From: Bacteroidota bacterium
GTDB lineage: Bacteria; Bacteroidota; Bacteroidia; Chitinophagales; Chitinophagaceae
DNA length: 64,000 nt
Assembly: GCA_947448725.1 (NCBI GenBank)
Contig: CANFOM010000006.1
Location: 62,001-126,000 of the forward strand
Direction: 5' to 3'
Shown: positions 9,822-20,074 of the stretch, piece after piece
How positions within the stretch are numbered: position 1 is the first letter of the stretch
How the letters are laid out: each line of letters opens with the position of its first letter
Made by a program: the position numbers and the translations under genes
Notes under the pieces: generated by a model
Seen by the model: only the letters and a program-made list of their open reading frames with translations
The model's database searches: none
What the model was told of the DNA's origin: nothing

Positions 9822-10940
9822 TTGACATCAATTCGTAACTTATTTTACCCTTTTGTTCCAGTAGGACATTTGAAAGTGTGGGTCTTAGCCCCAGCCTTGG
9901 ATAATCCAGATCCCAATTTGGCCTACTATTATGACTTTAGTCAAAGTATTGAAGAATATACACGCGTATTTGAACAATTAGATTTGCCCTGGAAATGGCA
10001 ACCCGTTTCTTTAGAAACTTATAAAACCGTTGTTCAAGAAATTGCACATGAAAGAGAAAAAGGAATTTACTTTCCTGTTGTTTTAAATTTATGTGATGGA
10101 GATGAAATTAATGGCGCTCCTGGGGTATCTGTCATTAAAGCATTAGATGCAAAGCAATTGGTGTACACTGGAGCCAATGATTATTTTTACGATATCACTA
10201 CTTCTAAAATTCCAATGAAAGAGGCTTTTGATATAGCTGGTGTAGCTACTCCAAAATGGGAAGCCATTAGAACCAATGATGTAAATGTGCACGATGTGCT
10301 TGAAAATTTAGGCAGCCCTGTGATTGTGAAGCCTGCTGTTTCTGGAGGAAGTTTAGGTGTAGGTGTAAAAAATGTAGTAGAAACACCCAAAGAATTAAAA
10401 GTGCAATTAGCAAAAATGTTCGAAGGCTATCGAGGCTGGAACCTAGCATCAGATGGAATCTTAGCAGAATCCTTTATCGAAGGGCCAGAGTATACCGTGA
10501 TGATTGTAGGTAGCCATACCCATCCAGAATACGCAAAAATTTATCCGCCCATTGAAAGAGTATTTCATGCATCTCTTCCTGAAAAAGAAAAGTTTTTATC
10601 TTTTGATCGTTTATGGGAAATATATGAAGAAGAAACCCCTATGCCTGAGGAAGAAAATTTTTATCAATATCAATTAGGGGATGAATCCATTCAAATGGCG
10701 GTTCAAAAAATTTCTTGGGATGCTTATGTGGCTGTAAATGGCACTGGCTATACCAGGGTAGATGTTCGTATTTGTAATAAAACAGGCATCCCCTATGTTT
10801 TAGAAGTGAATGCACAATGCGGTATCAGTGAAGATGAAAATTTTACTTCTATTGGTGCTATTTTAAGATATGCCAATCAAAGTTTCACAGAATTAGTAGT
10901 ACATATTATTAATGACGCATTTGTAAGAAGAAAAAATTAA
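9822..10940 (+). CDS. ATP-grasp ligase, D-Ala-D-Ala ligase-like
   Basis: 372 aa; SPVIVKPAVSGGSLGVGVKNV, ILAESFIEGPEYTVMI, GYTRVDVRICNKTGIPYVLEVNAQCG; TTG start. Confidence 0.82.
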   Translation: MTSIRNLFYPFVPVGHLKVWVLAPALDNPDPNLAYYYDFSQSIEEYTRVFEQLDLPWKWQPVSLETYKTVVQEIAHEREKGIYFPVVLNLCDGDEINGAPGVSVIKALDAKQLVYTGANDYFYDITTSKIPMKEAFDIAGVATPKWEAIRTNDVNVHDVLENLGSPVIVKPAVSGGSLGVGVKNVVETPKELKVQLAKMFEGYRGWNLASDGILAESFIEGPEYTVMIVGSHTHPEYAKIYPPIERVFHASLPEKEKFLSFDRLWEIYEEETPMPEEENFYQYQLGDESIQMAVQKISWDAYVAVNGTGYTRVDVRICNKTGIPYVLEVNAQCGISEDENFTSIGAILRYANQSFTELVVHIINDAFVRRKN

Positions 10941-10944
10941 AATT

Positions 10945-12390
10945 ATGCGTGCCCTTCCCATATTGAATCAAACAGAAAGTTTTAAAGATTTAAAAATTTG
11001 CGTTCTTCAACCCGACTATTCTACATCTGGTGTCGATTATCAATATTACGATCCCAAGAGAGACTTGTCGGCTATTATGCCAGAAGCACATATCGATCAT
11101 ATTTATTTAAATAAGTTAACCACCTACCAGCAGTTAAAAGAATTAAAGGATAAAAACTATGATATCTATATTAATCTATGTGAAGGTTATTTAGAATGGA
11201 AAGTGCCTTCTATTGATGTTATTATAAGCATGGATTTATTAGGATTGCCTTATACTGGGCCCAATGCGAACTTATATGACCCGCCAAAAACCATTATGAA
11301 GTATTTGGCTTTTTGTGAAGATGTGGTTACCCCAGCGCATGTGCTTATTGAATCTTTGGAAGATTTAGATCAATTGCCTGGTAATTTAAAATTTCCATTA
11401 TTTGTAAAACCTGCTAAAGCGGGAGATAGCTTAGGAGTGGATGACGCTTCTAAAGCAAACAATATCGAGGACTTAGTAGTAAAGGTAAAGAACATAGTGT
11501 CCGAATTTGGTTCGGCCTTGGTGGAAGAATACATTGATGGACGAGAATTTACCGTATTGGTTTGTGGCAATGCAGATGGAAAAACTTGTACCAGTTTTGT
11601 TCCGGTTGAATATATTTTCCCTGAAGGTTTTAGTTTTAAAACCTACGCTTTAAAAACATCCGAATTACATCCTACAGCCAATATCCCTGTTACGGAAACG
11701 GCCTTAGCCAATCAATTAAAAAGTATTGCAGAGCAAGTTTTTATGTCTTTTAATGGAGTGGGTTACGGAAGAATGGATTTTAGAATGAATGACAAAGGCG
11801 AAATTTTCTTCTTAGAAATAAATTTTACCTGCTCCGTTTTTTATGCGAAAGGTTATGAAGGATCGGCCGATTATATTTTACTACATGATGGTATTGGACA
11901 AAGAGGCTTCTTAGAAAGAATTATTATTGAGGGCATGTCAAGGTATAGTAGAAAAGAAAAATTATTTACGATTAAAGGAAATGCCATTGCTGGTTATGGT
12001 ATGTATGCAAAATGGGATTTGCCTAAAAATACTTTATTGTTTAAAGGGGAAGAAAAATCACAACGCATTGTAAGTAAAAAATTCGTTGATGAAAATTGGG
12101 ACGAAAGAGAAAAATTAAATTTCAGAAGATACGCCTACCCTATTAGTTCAGAAGTATATATTTTATGGGATTTGCAACCCGAAGAGTGGTCGCCACAAAA
12201 TCATCACTGCGATGCTAATTGTACATACAAAGGATTGAACTTATATGTCAATAGAGACATTAAAAAAGGAGAAGAACTTACTTTGGATTATGGTAGTTTC
12301 TTAGATGAAACCATGGAGCCTTTTAATTGCCATTGTGGTGCTCCTAATTGCCGTGGGCTTATTAAGGGTACGGCTAAAATAAAAGGATAG
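10945..12390 (+). CDS. ATP-grasp ligase fused to C-terminal SET methyltransferase domain
   Basis: 481 aa; ATP-grasp motifs FPLFVKPAKAGDSLGVDD, LVEEYIDGREFTVLVCG, GYGRMDFRMNDKGEIFFLEINFTC; SET motifs GYGMYAKWDLPKNTLLFKGE, NHHCDANCTY, GEELTLDYGSF and post-SET CHCGAPNCRG. Confidence 0.85.
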   Translation: MRALPILNQTESFKDLKICVLQPDYSTSGVDYQYYDPKRDLSAIMPEAHIDHIYLNKLTTYQQLKELKDKNYDIYINLCEGYLEWKVPSIDVIISMDLLGLPYTGPNANLYDPPKTIMKYLAFCEDVVTPAHVLIESLEDLDQLPGNLKFPLFVKPAKAGDSLGVDDASKANNIEDLVVKVKNIVSEFGSALVEEYIDGREFTVLVCGNADGKTCTSFVPVEYIFPEGFSFKTYALKTSELHPTANIPVTETALANQLKSIAEQVFMSFNGVGYGRMDFRMNDKGEIFFLEINFTCSVFYAKGYEGSADYILLHDGIGQRGFLERIIIEGMSRYSRKEKLFTIKGNAIAGYGMYAKWDLPKNTLLFKGEEKSQRIVSKKFVDENWDEREKLNFRRYAYPISSEVYILWDLQPEEWSPQNHHCDANCTYKGLNLYVNRDIKKGEELTLDYGSFLDETMEPFNCHCGAPNCRGLIKGTAKIKG

Positions 12391-12483
12391 TGCGCTCTGT
12401 TTAAGCTACTTATTTTTTAAAAATATATTGCGTTTTATTTATTGTGCATTTTCACGTAACTTAATAGTAACGATTGCTTGCTT

Positions 12484-13191
12484 ATGGGTAAATATCAACC
12501 ACCTGCTTTTATTGAACCCTTCTCTCCTTTTTGGTGGGAATGTATGCTGGTGGTTACCTTAATTATTGTTTTGGTAGTAAGGCTTCCTCTGCATTTTAAA
12601 AAATTACAGCATAAAAATTACGCTACCTTTTTAGCCATTTTTTTTATGATTAGTTTTATTATCGAAAACTATTATAATTTGATACATGGTTTTTGGAATC
12701 TTAAACAACATTTGCCAGTTCACTTATGTTGCATTAGTTATTTTATGTGTGTTGCTTTACTACTAAATTACAAACAGTGGCTAGCAGAATGTCTTTATTA
12801 TTGGGGATTGGCTGGGGGCATTCATGCTATGCTTACACCAGAATTTACTGTGGGGATGGAGGGGTATAATTTTTATGCTTATTTTATTGACCATGGAGGC
12901 CTCTTACTCGTGGTTGCCTATATGATTGTTCATTTAAATTTTAGGCCAAGGCCAAGATCTTGGATTTGGGTATTGGGCTATACCCAATTAGTAGCCATTG
13001 GTGTAAGTGTTGTCAATTATAGTGTTGGGGCCAATTATATGTATTTATCTGCAAAGCCCGCAGTCAACAATCCATTTGTAATTGGCGAATGGCCCTATTA
13101 TATTCTTATACTTGAGGCTGTTGCAGTACTTCATTTTTTGGCTTTCTATTGGCCCTTTCATAAAAAGAATAAAGCCCTAATAAAGGCTTAA
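12484..13191 (+). CDS. TIGR02206/YwaF-like integral membrane protein
   Basis: ORF track start 12478 is TTG; in-frame ATG at 12484; multiple TM helices with HGFWNLKQHLPVHLCCISYFMCVALLL and LAGGIHAMLTPE. Confidence 0.7.
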   Translation: MGKYQPPAFIEPFSPFWWECMLVVTLIIVLVVRLPLHFKKLQHKNYATFLAIFFMISFIIENYYNLIHGFWNLKQHLPVHLCCISYFMCVALLLNYKQWLAECLYYWGLAGGIHAMLTPEFTVGMEGYNFYAYFIDHGGLLLVVAYMIVHLNFRPRPRSWIWVLGYTQLVAIGVSVVNYSVGANYMYLSAKPAVNNPFVIGEWPYYILILEAVAVLHFLAFYWPFHKKNKALIKA

Positions 13192-13533
13192 TTAAATTTC
13201 TTCAATCCTTTTGGCTTTATCATCTATCACTAAATCAAAATTAGGTTTGGTAGGACTTCCATTGGGGCAATAGCCAGTAATTAATTCATTAAATTTACAC
13301 CCCCATTGATTTAATTGACTAAGTGTTAATGCTCTTAAATCTCTTTTGGAGCTTTCCCCACGTCCCGTCCAATAAGTAATATGCCAGCCTTCCTCAAACA
13401 ACTTATTAATTTTAGCAATATGTTCAAAATTGGGCTCGGCTAATTCATAGACCCGCTTATCCGAGTAAAAGCAGATAGTTTCATCAATATCAACTAAAGC
13501 TTTCTTAGAACCAAACCTTTTAGACTCGATCAT
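13192..13533 (-). CDS. Small HAD-superfamily phosphatase-like protein
   Basis: 113 aa; KKALVDIDETICFYSD (DxDxT-like), WHITYWTGRGESSKRD, DLVIDDKAKRI. Confidence 0.72.
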   Translation of the reverse strand: MIESKRFGSKKALVDIDETICFYSDKRVYELAEPNFEHIAKINKLFEEGWHITYWTGRGESSKRDLRALTLSQLNQWGCKFNELITGYCPNGSPTKPNFDLVIDDKAKRIEEI

Positions 13534-13672
13534 TGTTATGTATTTTAAATGTATTAAACTGAGGCAAATTTAGATAGTTTCTATAAATTACAGCTTGCAT
13601 TTTATTGCCCACTAAAATCATATATAAAAAACTAGCCCTTTTCAAATTTTGAACAAAATTAACCCTTCCATT

Positions 13673-15748
13673 ATGAGATTATTTTTTTTATCACTTTTTG
13701 TAGGTCTACTACAATTAGCCTCTGCTCAAAACACTAGCAATCCTACTATAAGAACTGATAAAATCACCATTGCACGGGATGCCTATGGCGTCCCTCATAT
13801 TTTTGCACCCACCGACCCAGAAGTAGCGTATGGATTGGCTTGGGCGCATGCCGAAGATGATTTTACCACCATTCAAACCCTGATGCTTACTGGTAAAGGA
13901 AAGTTGGCCACCTATCTTGGAAAAAAAGGAGCACCTATTGATTATGTAGTAGGCTTACTTAATACCAAGGCTACTGTGATGGCACAAATAGATCAAATGG
14001 ATCCCGCTTTTTTACAATTGGTTCGTGGGTATTTATTGGGTTTAGAGGCTTATGCAAAAGCACACCCAAAGGATATACTCAATAAGAATGTATTTCCTAT
14101 TAGCATAGAAGAATATTTATCAGCCACTGTTTTTTCAGTAGCTGTATTTTGTGGTGTAGATAAAGCCTTGCCAAAAATCTTAAATGGTACCATCCCAGCT
14201 TTACCTGGTTTTACAGGAGAAGGAAGCAATTCCATTGCAGTGCATTCCAGCAAATCCGCTTCTGGTGAAAATATGTTACTCATTAATGCGCATCAACCCA
14301 TTGAAGGCGCTACTGCTTTTTATGAAGCACATCTTCAAAGTGAAGAAGGATGGAATATTTTAGGAGGATTGTTTCCAGGTGCGCCCTTAATATTTCATGG
14401 TGTTACCCCAAATTTAGCATGGGCGCATACAGTGAACTTGCAAGATAAAATTGATGTCTATCAATTGCAAACCGATAAACAACATCCAGGACAATACAAA
14501 GTGGATGGAGAATGGCTGAAGCTTGAAAAAAGAAAAATAAAATTAAGTATCAAGGGTATTCCATTTCCAATTTATAAAACAGCCTATACTTCTATCTATG
14601 GGCCAACTGCAGCCACACCTAGTGGTGAATATTTTTCGATGCGCTTACCTTCTTTAATGGATGCGGGTGCTTTGCAACAATGGTATGGGATGAATAAGGC
14701 ACAAAATTTTACGCAATTCAAAGCTGCCTTAACACAGAACCATTTACCTATGTTTAATATTGTATACGCCGACAAAAGCGATACTATCTTTTATATTTCC
14801 AATGGGAAAATGCCCTATCGTAATGCAGATACCAGCTACCATTGGAATTCCACTTTGCCGGGTAATACTCGAGCAACACTTTGGACTAAGTTTAAACCTT
14901 TAAGTGCATTGCCTCAATACTTAAATCCAAAAAGTGGTTACTTATTTAATACCAATCATTCGCCTTTTTTAGCCACTGCCGAAAATGAAAATTTAAACCC
15001 TGCCAATTTTGACGCTTACGATGGATATGAATTGGTCCATAACAACCGCAGTCGACGTGCCAAAGATTTAATTGACCAATTAGATAAGTTTAGTTACGCC
15101 GATTTAAAACGCATCAAATTTGATCGTCAACTTCCTGCTACAATTTTATACCCTTATGGATATACAGCAGATACTTTATTTATGCTGGATGAAAATAAGT
15201 ATCCGCAGTTAGCACCCCTTATTGCAAGTTTAAAAAAATGGGACCATCAAGCCATTGCCGAAAGCAATGGTGCACTCATTTATAATCTAGCCTATTATTA
15301 TGTACCTAAATTAATGAAAGACCATAAGAATGATAAATTGACTACCGAAGAAGCGGTGGCTACTTTTGAGTACATCTATCAATTCTTAATGAAAAATTAC
15401 CAACGCTTAGATGTTACCCTTGGAGAAGTACAACGCTTGGTAAGAGGAGAGGAGAACTGGCCACAAAGCGGCATGCCCGATGTTTTGGCTGCTGTACAAA
15501 CTGAACCTTTTGGTGAAGCACAACGTAAAATGAATAGCGGAGATGCTTATATTGGATTTGTTCGCTTTCCCAAAGATGGCAGCTTGCCTTTAATTGAAAC
15601 AGTGAATACTTTTGGTGCAAGCTCCGTAAAAGGTAGTCCACATTATGCCGATCAAAGAGCCATGTACCAAGCACAACAAGTAAAAAAAATGACTTTGGAT
15701 AAAGAGGAAGTACTCAAAAAGGCAGAACGGACTTATCATCCTCAATAA
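13673..15748 (+). CDS. Penicillin acylase family protein (second copy)
   Basis: ORF from TTG 13649; likely ATG (MRLFFLSLFVG signal peptide) at 13673; RDAYGVPHIFAPTDPEVAYGLAWAHAEDDF; GEGSNSIAVHSSKSASGENMLLINAHQP. Confidence 0.88.
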   Translation: MRLFFLSLFVGLLQLASAQNTSNPTIRTDKITIARDAYGVPHIFAPTDPEVAYGLAWAHAEDDFTTIQTLMLTGKGKLATYLGKKGAPIDYVVGLLNTKATVMAQIDQMDPAFLQLVRGYLLGLEAYAKAHPKDILNKNVFPISIEEYLSATVFSVAVFCGVDKALPKILNGTIPALPGFTGEGSNSIAVHSSKSASGENMLLINAHQPIEGATAFYEAHLQSEEGWNILGGLFPGAPLIFHGVTPNLAWAHTVNLQDKIDVYQLQTDKQHPGQYKVDGEWLKLEKRKIKLSIKGIPFPIYKTAYTSIYGPTAATPSGEYFSMRLPSLMDAGALQQWYGMNKAQNFTQFKAALTQNHLPMFNIVYADKSDTIFYISNGKMPYRNADTSYHWNSTLPGNTRATLWTKFKPLSALPQYLNPKSGYLFNTNHSPFLATAENENLNPANFDAYDGYELVHNNRSRRAKDLIDQLDKFSYADLKRIKFDRQLPATILYPYGYTADTLFMLDENKYPQLAPLIASLKKWDHQAIAESNGALIYNLAYYYVPKLMKDHKNDKLTTEEAVATFEYIYQFLMKNYQRLDVTLGEVQRLVRGEENWPQSGMPDVLAAVQTEPFGEAQRKMNSGDAYIGFVRFPKDGSLPLIETVNTFGASSVKGSPHYADQRAMYQAQQVKKMTLDKEEVLKKAERTYHPQ

Positions 15749-15802
15749 ATTAAATTAACTTTTAAATAAATTGCTTCTTTGTAATTAGAGCCGAGTTGGT
15801 CA

Positions 15803-17074
15803 TTAGAGCCTTGCGGTAATAATGCTTTTGTCTAAAAAAGCCTTCGTATCATAGATAACCGTATCCTTGGAATTTTTCAAACTTGGATAATTCAATGATT
15901 TAAAAAAGTCGTGCGCTACGGTTAATACAATAGCATCATAAGTACTTAATTCATGAATTAATTTTATTTGATGCTTTTCAAGTACTTCATTCGCATTAGC
16001 AAAAGGATCAAAAGCAAATACTTGTAGTCCTTGCTTTTCTAATAATTCATAAATTTCAAAAACTTTAGAGTTTCTGATGTCTGGGCAATTCTCTTTAAAA
16101 GTAACACCCAGCAATAAAACCTTCGCTCCTTTTATGGCAACTTTTTTGGCTATTAAAAGTTGTATAATTTTATTAGTAACAAAAGAGCTCATTTGATCAT
16201 TTACATGACGCCCCGATAAAATAACTTGAGGATGATAGCCTAAGCTGGTGGCTTTATGCGCTAAATAATAAGGATCCACGCCAATGCAATGACCGCCTAC
16301 TAAGCCCGGCTTAAAAGATAAAAAATTCCACTTCGTTGCAGCAGCAGCTAAAACATCCTGTGTATCAATATTCATTTTATCAAAAATGAGTGCCAATTCA
16401 TTGACAAAGGAAATATTAATATCTCTCTGTGCATTTTCAATAGATTTGGCTGCTTCTGCTACTTTTATATTGGGTGCTTTATGCGTACCCGCAATAATGA
16501 TGCTTGCATACAAGGCATCCACCTTATTGGCTATTTCGGGCGTAGAGCCCGAAGTAACTTTTATAATTTTAGTAAGGGTATTAATTTTATCTCCTGGATT
16601 AATTCTTTCGGGAGAATAGCCACAAAAAAAATCTTGATTAAATTGTAAATTACTTGCTTTTTCTAAAACCGGTACGCAATCTTCCTCAGTACAACCTGGA
16701 TAAACAGTACTCTCATAAATAACTAAATCTCCTTTTTTTAAAACAGCGCCTACCATCTCAGAGGCTTTTAACAAAGGACTTAGGTCTGGTTGTTTTAATG
16801 CATCTACAGGTGTAGGCACGGTGACAATAAAAACAGTACAGTTTTTTATTTCGTTTAATGTATTGCTAAAAATTAATTGATTAGCGGCTTTAATTTCTTC
16901 AGTAGTGCATTGTAAGGTAGTATCCACTCCTTTTGTTAATGCATCAATTCTACGCACATCAATATCAAATCCAATGACTTTGTATTTTTTACCCAATTCC
17001 ACGGCTAATGGCAAGCCCACATAACCTAACCCTATAACGGCAATAGCATCGAATGTAAATTGTTGATTGTCCAT
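15803..17074 (-). CDS. Nucleotide-sugar dehydrogenase (UDP-GalNAc/GlcNAc dehydrogenase-like)
   Basis: 423 aa; AVIGLGYVGLPLAVELGKKYKVIGFDID, YESTVYPGCTEEDCVPVLE, PGLVGGHCIGVDPYYLAHKA. Confidence 0.92.
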   Translation of the reverse strand: MDNQQFTFDAIAVIGLGYVGLPLAVELGKKYKVIGFDIDVRRIDALTKGVDTTLQCTTEEIKAANQLIFSNTLNEIKNCTVFIVTVPTPVDALKQPDLSPLLKASEMVGAVLKKGDLVIYESTVYPGCTEEDCVPVLEKASNLQFNQDFFCGYSPERINPGDKINTLTKIIKVTSGSTPEIANKVDALYASIIIAGTHKAPNIKVAEAAKSIENAQRDINISFVNELALIFDKMNIDTQDVLAAAATKWNFLSFKPGLVGGHCIGVDPYYLAHKATSLGYHPQVILSGRHVNDQMSSFVTNKIIQLLIAKKVAIKGAKVLLLGVTFKENCPDIRNSKVFEIYELLEKQGLQVFAFDPFANANEVLEKHQIKLIHELSTYDAIVLTVAHDFFKSLNYPSLKNSKDTVIYDTKAFLDKSIITARL

Positions 17075-17098
17075 TTCAAACCAAAGTTAATGGTCTAC

Positions 17099-17989
17099 TT
17101 AGTGATGACCATAATTTTTTTCTCCAGCAGTAATACTCACTTTTAATCTATTTTGAGCAGGAGGTAAAGGACAAGTAGCAAATGCTGTAAATGCACAAGG
17201 AGGATTGTAGGCTTTGTTAAAATCTATTTCTGTATTACCACTAGCATCTGGCCTAGGAATATCAATAAAACGGCCTGCTCCGTAAGTAGTTTTACCTGCG
17301 GTTTCATCACCAAATACTATAAATAAGTTTGGTCCGCCTTCGTCGATAACATCTAAAGTATATTCTTTATTATTAATAGTAAACAATAATCGACCCGCAC
17401 TTTTTTGTGCCGTAGTTTGGCCTAATACATTGGTGATCATTAATAAACTTTGAGCAGGTTGAACCAATACTGCTTTTAGGCGCCAATTAGAATCAACAGG
17501 AAAACGATTGATCCCTTTAAATTCTTTCAATGTTGCTGCTTGTAAATTTCTAAATCTGATGCCTACTTTATCTTCTCGCTTGATCACTGCCCATCTAAAG
17601 TGAGACCAATCCATCGTTTTGGCAGGCGCTTCATTTTTAAATACAAGATTAGCTGCTGTCCCTTTTATTTCTTTATTATCAATTTTTACAATATTATTAT
17701 TCTTATTCACCCAGGTAACAGAATCGCCCTCGTAGATAAAATCACCTAAATAATCAGGGAACTCATTGTTATTGTATTTACTATCATTCCCTTCTCCTTT
17801 ACCAAATGTATTGACCCCCTTATGCAGCCAAAAAAGGCCCTCTAAATTTAGCCAGCCATTGGGTTGTTTTAAATCATTTTCTCTTTTGGCATGCCAATCA
17901 TTAATGGATTGGGTATATTGTTTACTTCCCTGGCCAAAAAGGTTAGTTAGGAATAAAGTACAGATAATAAGTAATATATTTTTTTTCAT
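17099..17989 (-). CDS. DUF1684 domain-containing protein
   Basis: 296 aa; W.A.RE..LKQPNGWLNLEGLFWL, INRFPVDSNWRLKAVL, DFNKAYNPPCAFTAFATCPLPP. Confidence 0.85.
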   Translation of the reverse strand: MKKNILLIICTLFLTNLFGQGSKQYTQSINDWHAKRENDLKQPNGWLNLEGLFWLHKGVNTFGKGEGNDSKYNNNEFPDYLGDFIYEGDSVTWVNKNNNIVKIDNKEIKGTAANLVFKNEAPAKTMDWSHFRWAVIKREDKVGIRFRNLQAATLKEFKGINRFPVDSNWRLKAVLVQPAQSLLMITNVLGQTTAQKSAGRLLFTINNKEYTLDVIDEGGPNLFIVFGDETAGKTTYGAGRFIDIPRPDASGNTEIDFNKAYNPPCAFTAFATCPLPPAQNRLKVSITAGEKNYGHH

Positions 17990-18092
17990 ATCGTTCAGTT
18001 AAGGTGACGGATGGTAATTAAAGTAGGCAAAATTAAGCTTTTAAACTGGCCTTTCAAAAAGACAAGCTTTAAATAAGCTTAAAATATTAAAA

Positions 18093-19553
18093 ATGAAATC
18101 AAACATAGTTTTTATTAAATTTATGGTAAGATTAATGACCATGAATTTTAAAAAAATATTTTTCGCTTTTTTAGTTTCGCTAATTCTGTTTTCTTGTAAA
18201 AAAGATCTAACAGTAAACGCTACTGCTACTCCCACTACCGTTACCAGCGCCACGGTCAATAATTGGATATATCAAACCATGAGTAACTATTATTTATGGT
18301 CTACCAATATGCCCACTTTGGCTAAGACCAATGTAAACTTAGACCCCATGAATTATTTTACTTCCATTTTATATGATCATGGTAATACAGATCGATTTTC
18401 ATGGATTGATAGCAGTTCCAGTAATTTAATCAATCAACTTAATGGAGTGAATAAAATTTTAGGAGTAAAAATTAATGCATTCCTTATTGACAATTCTAAA
18501 CCCGATGGCGACATTGCTTTGGTGATTGCTTATGTTTTAAAGGGAAGCCCTGCAGAAAAAGGCGGAATAAAAAGAGGAGATATTATTTTGAAAGTAGATG
18601 GTCAAACAGTTACTGCAAAAAATTACAGCACTATTTTACAAAATGAAATTTTGACTTTAAGCTTTGGAGCCTTTGCCAACAATACATTTAGTGCCATAGA
18701 TAAAACTTTAAAACTTACTAAGGTCGAATTACAAACCAATCCTATTTTAATAGATACGGTCATTAACTGGTCTGGTAAAAAAGTAGGTTACTTTTCCTAT
18801 ACTCAGTTTTTAACAAGTTTTGATGATAGCTTAAGAGCCATCTTTGGACGTTTTAAATCTAAAGGCGTAAATGAATTGATTGTTGATTTGCGCTACAATG
18901 GTGGTGGCTATGTTACCTCCTCCAATATTCTTACCGAATTAATGGTGAAAGATTTGGGTGTAAGACTAAATACGGTGATGAACAAAAAAGTTTATAACGC
19001 AATCTATACGGAGTATCTAACAAAACAAAACGACAATACCGCCTTTGTAACAAAATTTCAGAACGAGTCTAACAATATTGGTAATTTAAATAGAGTGTTT
19101 ATTCTTACTTCCAATAATACTGCCTCTGCAAGCGAGTTGATCATCAATAATTTAAAACCCTTTATGGATGTCATACTGGTGGGAGAACATACTTATGGAA
19201 AAAATGTAGGCTCCTTTACCATTACAGATGATAAAAATAGATGGAACTATGGCCTGCAACCAATAACCTTTAAAATTGCTAACTCCTTAGACCAATCTGA
19301 ATATGGAACCGTCAATGGATTTATACCTAATTATCAAGTTGTAGACAATGTATTGCCTTATAAATTATTAGGCGACCCTACCGAAACGCTATTGAATGCT
19401 GCTTTAAACGTAATTGGACCAGTAGCCTATAAAGCTAATAGTACATTGCAAAATTCAAAAATTACTAGAAAGCTAATACAACCAGAAGCGCTCTCCGACA
19501 ATCGAAACCTGGATAGACATGATATGTTTGATCGTCCTCATAAGCAACCATAA
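18093..19553 (+). CDS. S41-family C-terminal processing peptidase-like lipoprotein with PDZ
   Basis: 486 aa; lipobox-like LILFSCKKD; PDZ GSPAEKGGIKRGDIILKVDG; VDLRYNGGGYV and NNTASASELIINNL. Confidence 0.88.
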   Translation: MKSNIVFIKFMVRLMTMNFKKIFFAFLVSLILFSCKKDLTVNATATPTTVTSATVNNWIYQTMSNYYLWSTNMPTLAKTNVNLDPMNYFTSILYDHGNTDRFSWIDSSSSNLINQLNGVNKILGVKINAFLIDNSKPDGDIALVIAYVLKGSPAEKGGIKRGDIILKVDGQTVTAKNYSTILQNEILTLSFGAFANNTFSAIDKTLKLTKVELQTNPILIDTVINWSGKKVGYFSYTQFLTSFDDSLRAIFGRFKSKGVNELIVDLRYNGGGYVTSSNILTELMVKDLGVRLNTVMNKKVYNAIYTEYLTKQNDNTAFVTKFQNESNNIGNLNRVFILTSNNTASASELIINNLKPFMDVILVGEHTYGKNVGSFTITDDKNRWNYGLQPITFKIANSLDQSEYGTVNGFIPNYQVVDNVLPYKLLGDPTETLLNAALNVIGPVAYKANSTLQNSKITRKLIQPEALSDNRNLDRHDMFDRPHKQP

Positions 19554-19613
19554 AATAATTTAATCGCAACAATTTGTTTGTAGTATCTTAGGATTATAAA
19601 AATAAAACCTTCT

Positions 19614-20063
19614 ATGAAAATTATTTCTTCCTTCCTATTCTTATTTATGGCGCTCCACTTAAATGCACAACAAAAAAACACAAAAGCACATATTAACCAT
19701 ACGGCTATTTATGTCATTGATATAGAAAAGACAGGAAATTTTTATAGCAAAATAATTGGGATTGATTCTATCGCTGAACCATTTCACGATGGAAAGCATA
19801 TATGGTATAAAACTGCGGATCACATTATGCTACATGTGATTCAAGGGGCCAATGAAAAAAAGGAATATTATAAAAATCAACACACCTGCTTTACAGAACC
19901 CGACTTTAATGGCTTTATTACTAAATTAAAGGGAATCAATTGGCCTTATGAAGATGTCAATGGAAATAAAAATGCCATTACCACCAGAATTGATGGCGTT
20001 CATCAAATATGGTTACAAGATCCAGATGGTTATTGGATTGAAATTAATGACGACAATTATTAA
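19614..20063 (+). CDS. VOC/glyoxalase family protein, secreted
   Basis: 149 aa; signal peptide; INHTAIYVIDIEKTGNFYSKIIG and WLQDPDGYWIEIND. Confidence 0.85.
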   Translation: MKIISSFLFLFMALHLNAQQKNTKAHINHTAIYVIDIEKTGNFYSKIIGIDSIAEPFHDGKHIWYKTADHIMLHVIQGANEKKEYYKNQHTCFTEPDFNGFITKLKGINWPYEDVNGNKNAITTRIDGVHQIWLQDPDGYWIEINDDNY

Positions 20064-20074
20064 AATTAAATTGC

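Noticed and set aside
9822-10940. Annotation as housekeeping D-alanine--D-alanine ligase (ddl)
   Set aside because: ATP-grasp motifs present, but the Ddl N-terminal signature is not evident and the tandem SET-fused partner argues against a simple cell-wall role.
13191-13192. Exact tail-to-tail abutment of the TIGR02206-like and HAD genes
   Set aside because: Compact convergent stop codons (TAA/TTA) are common and need no special explanation.
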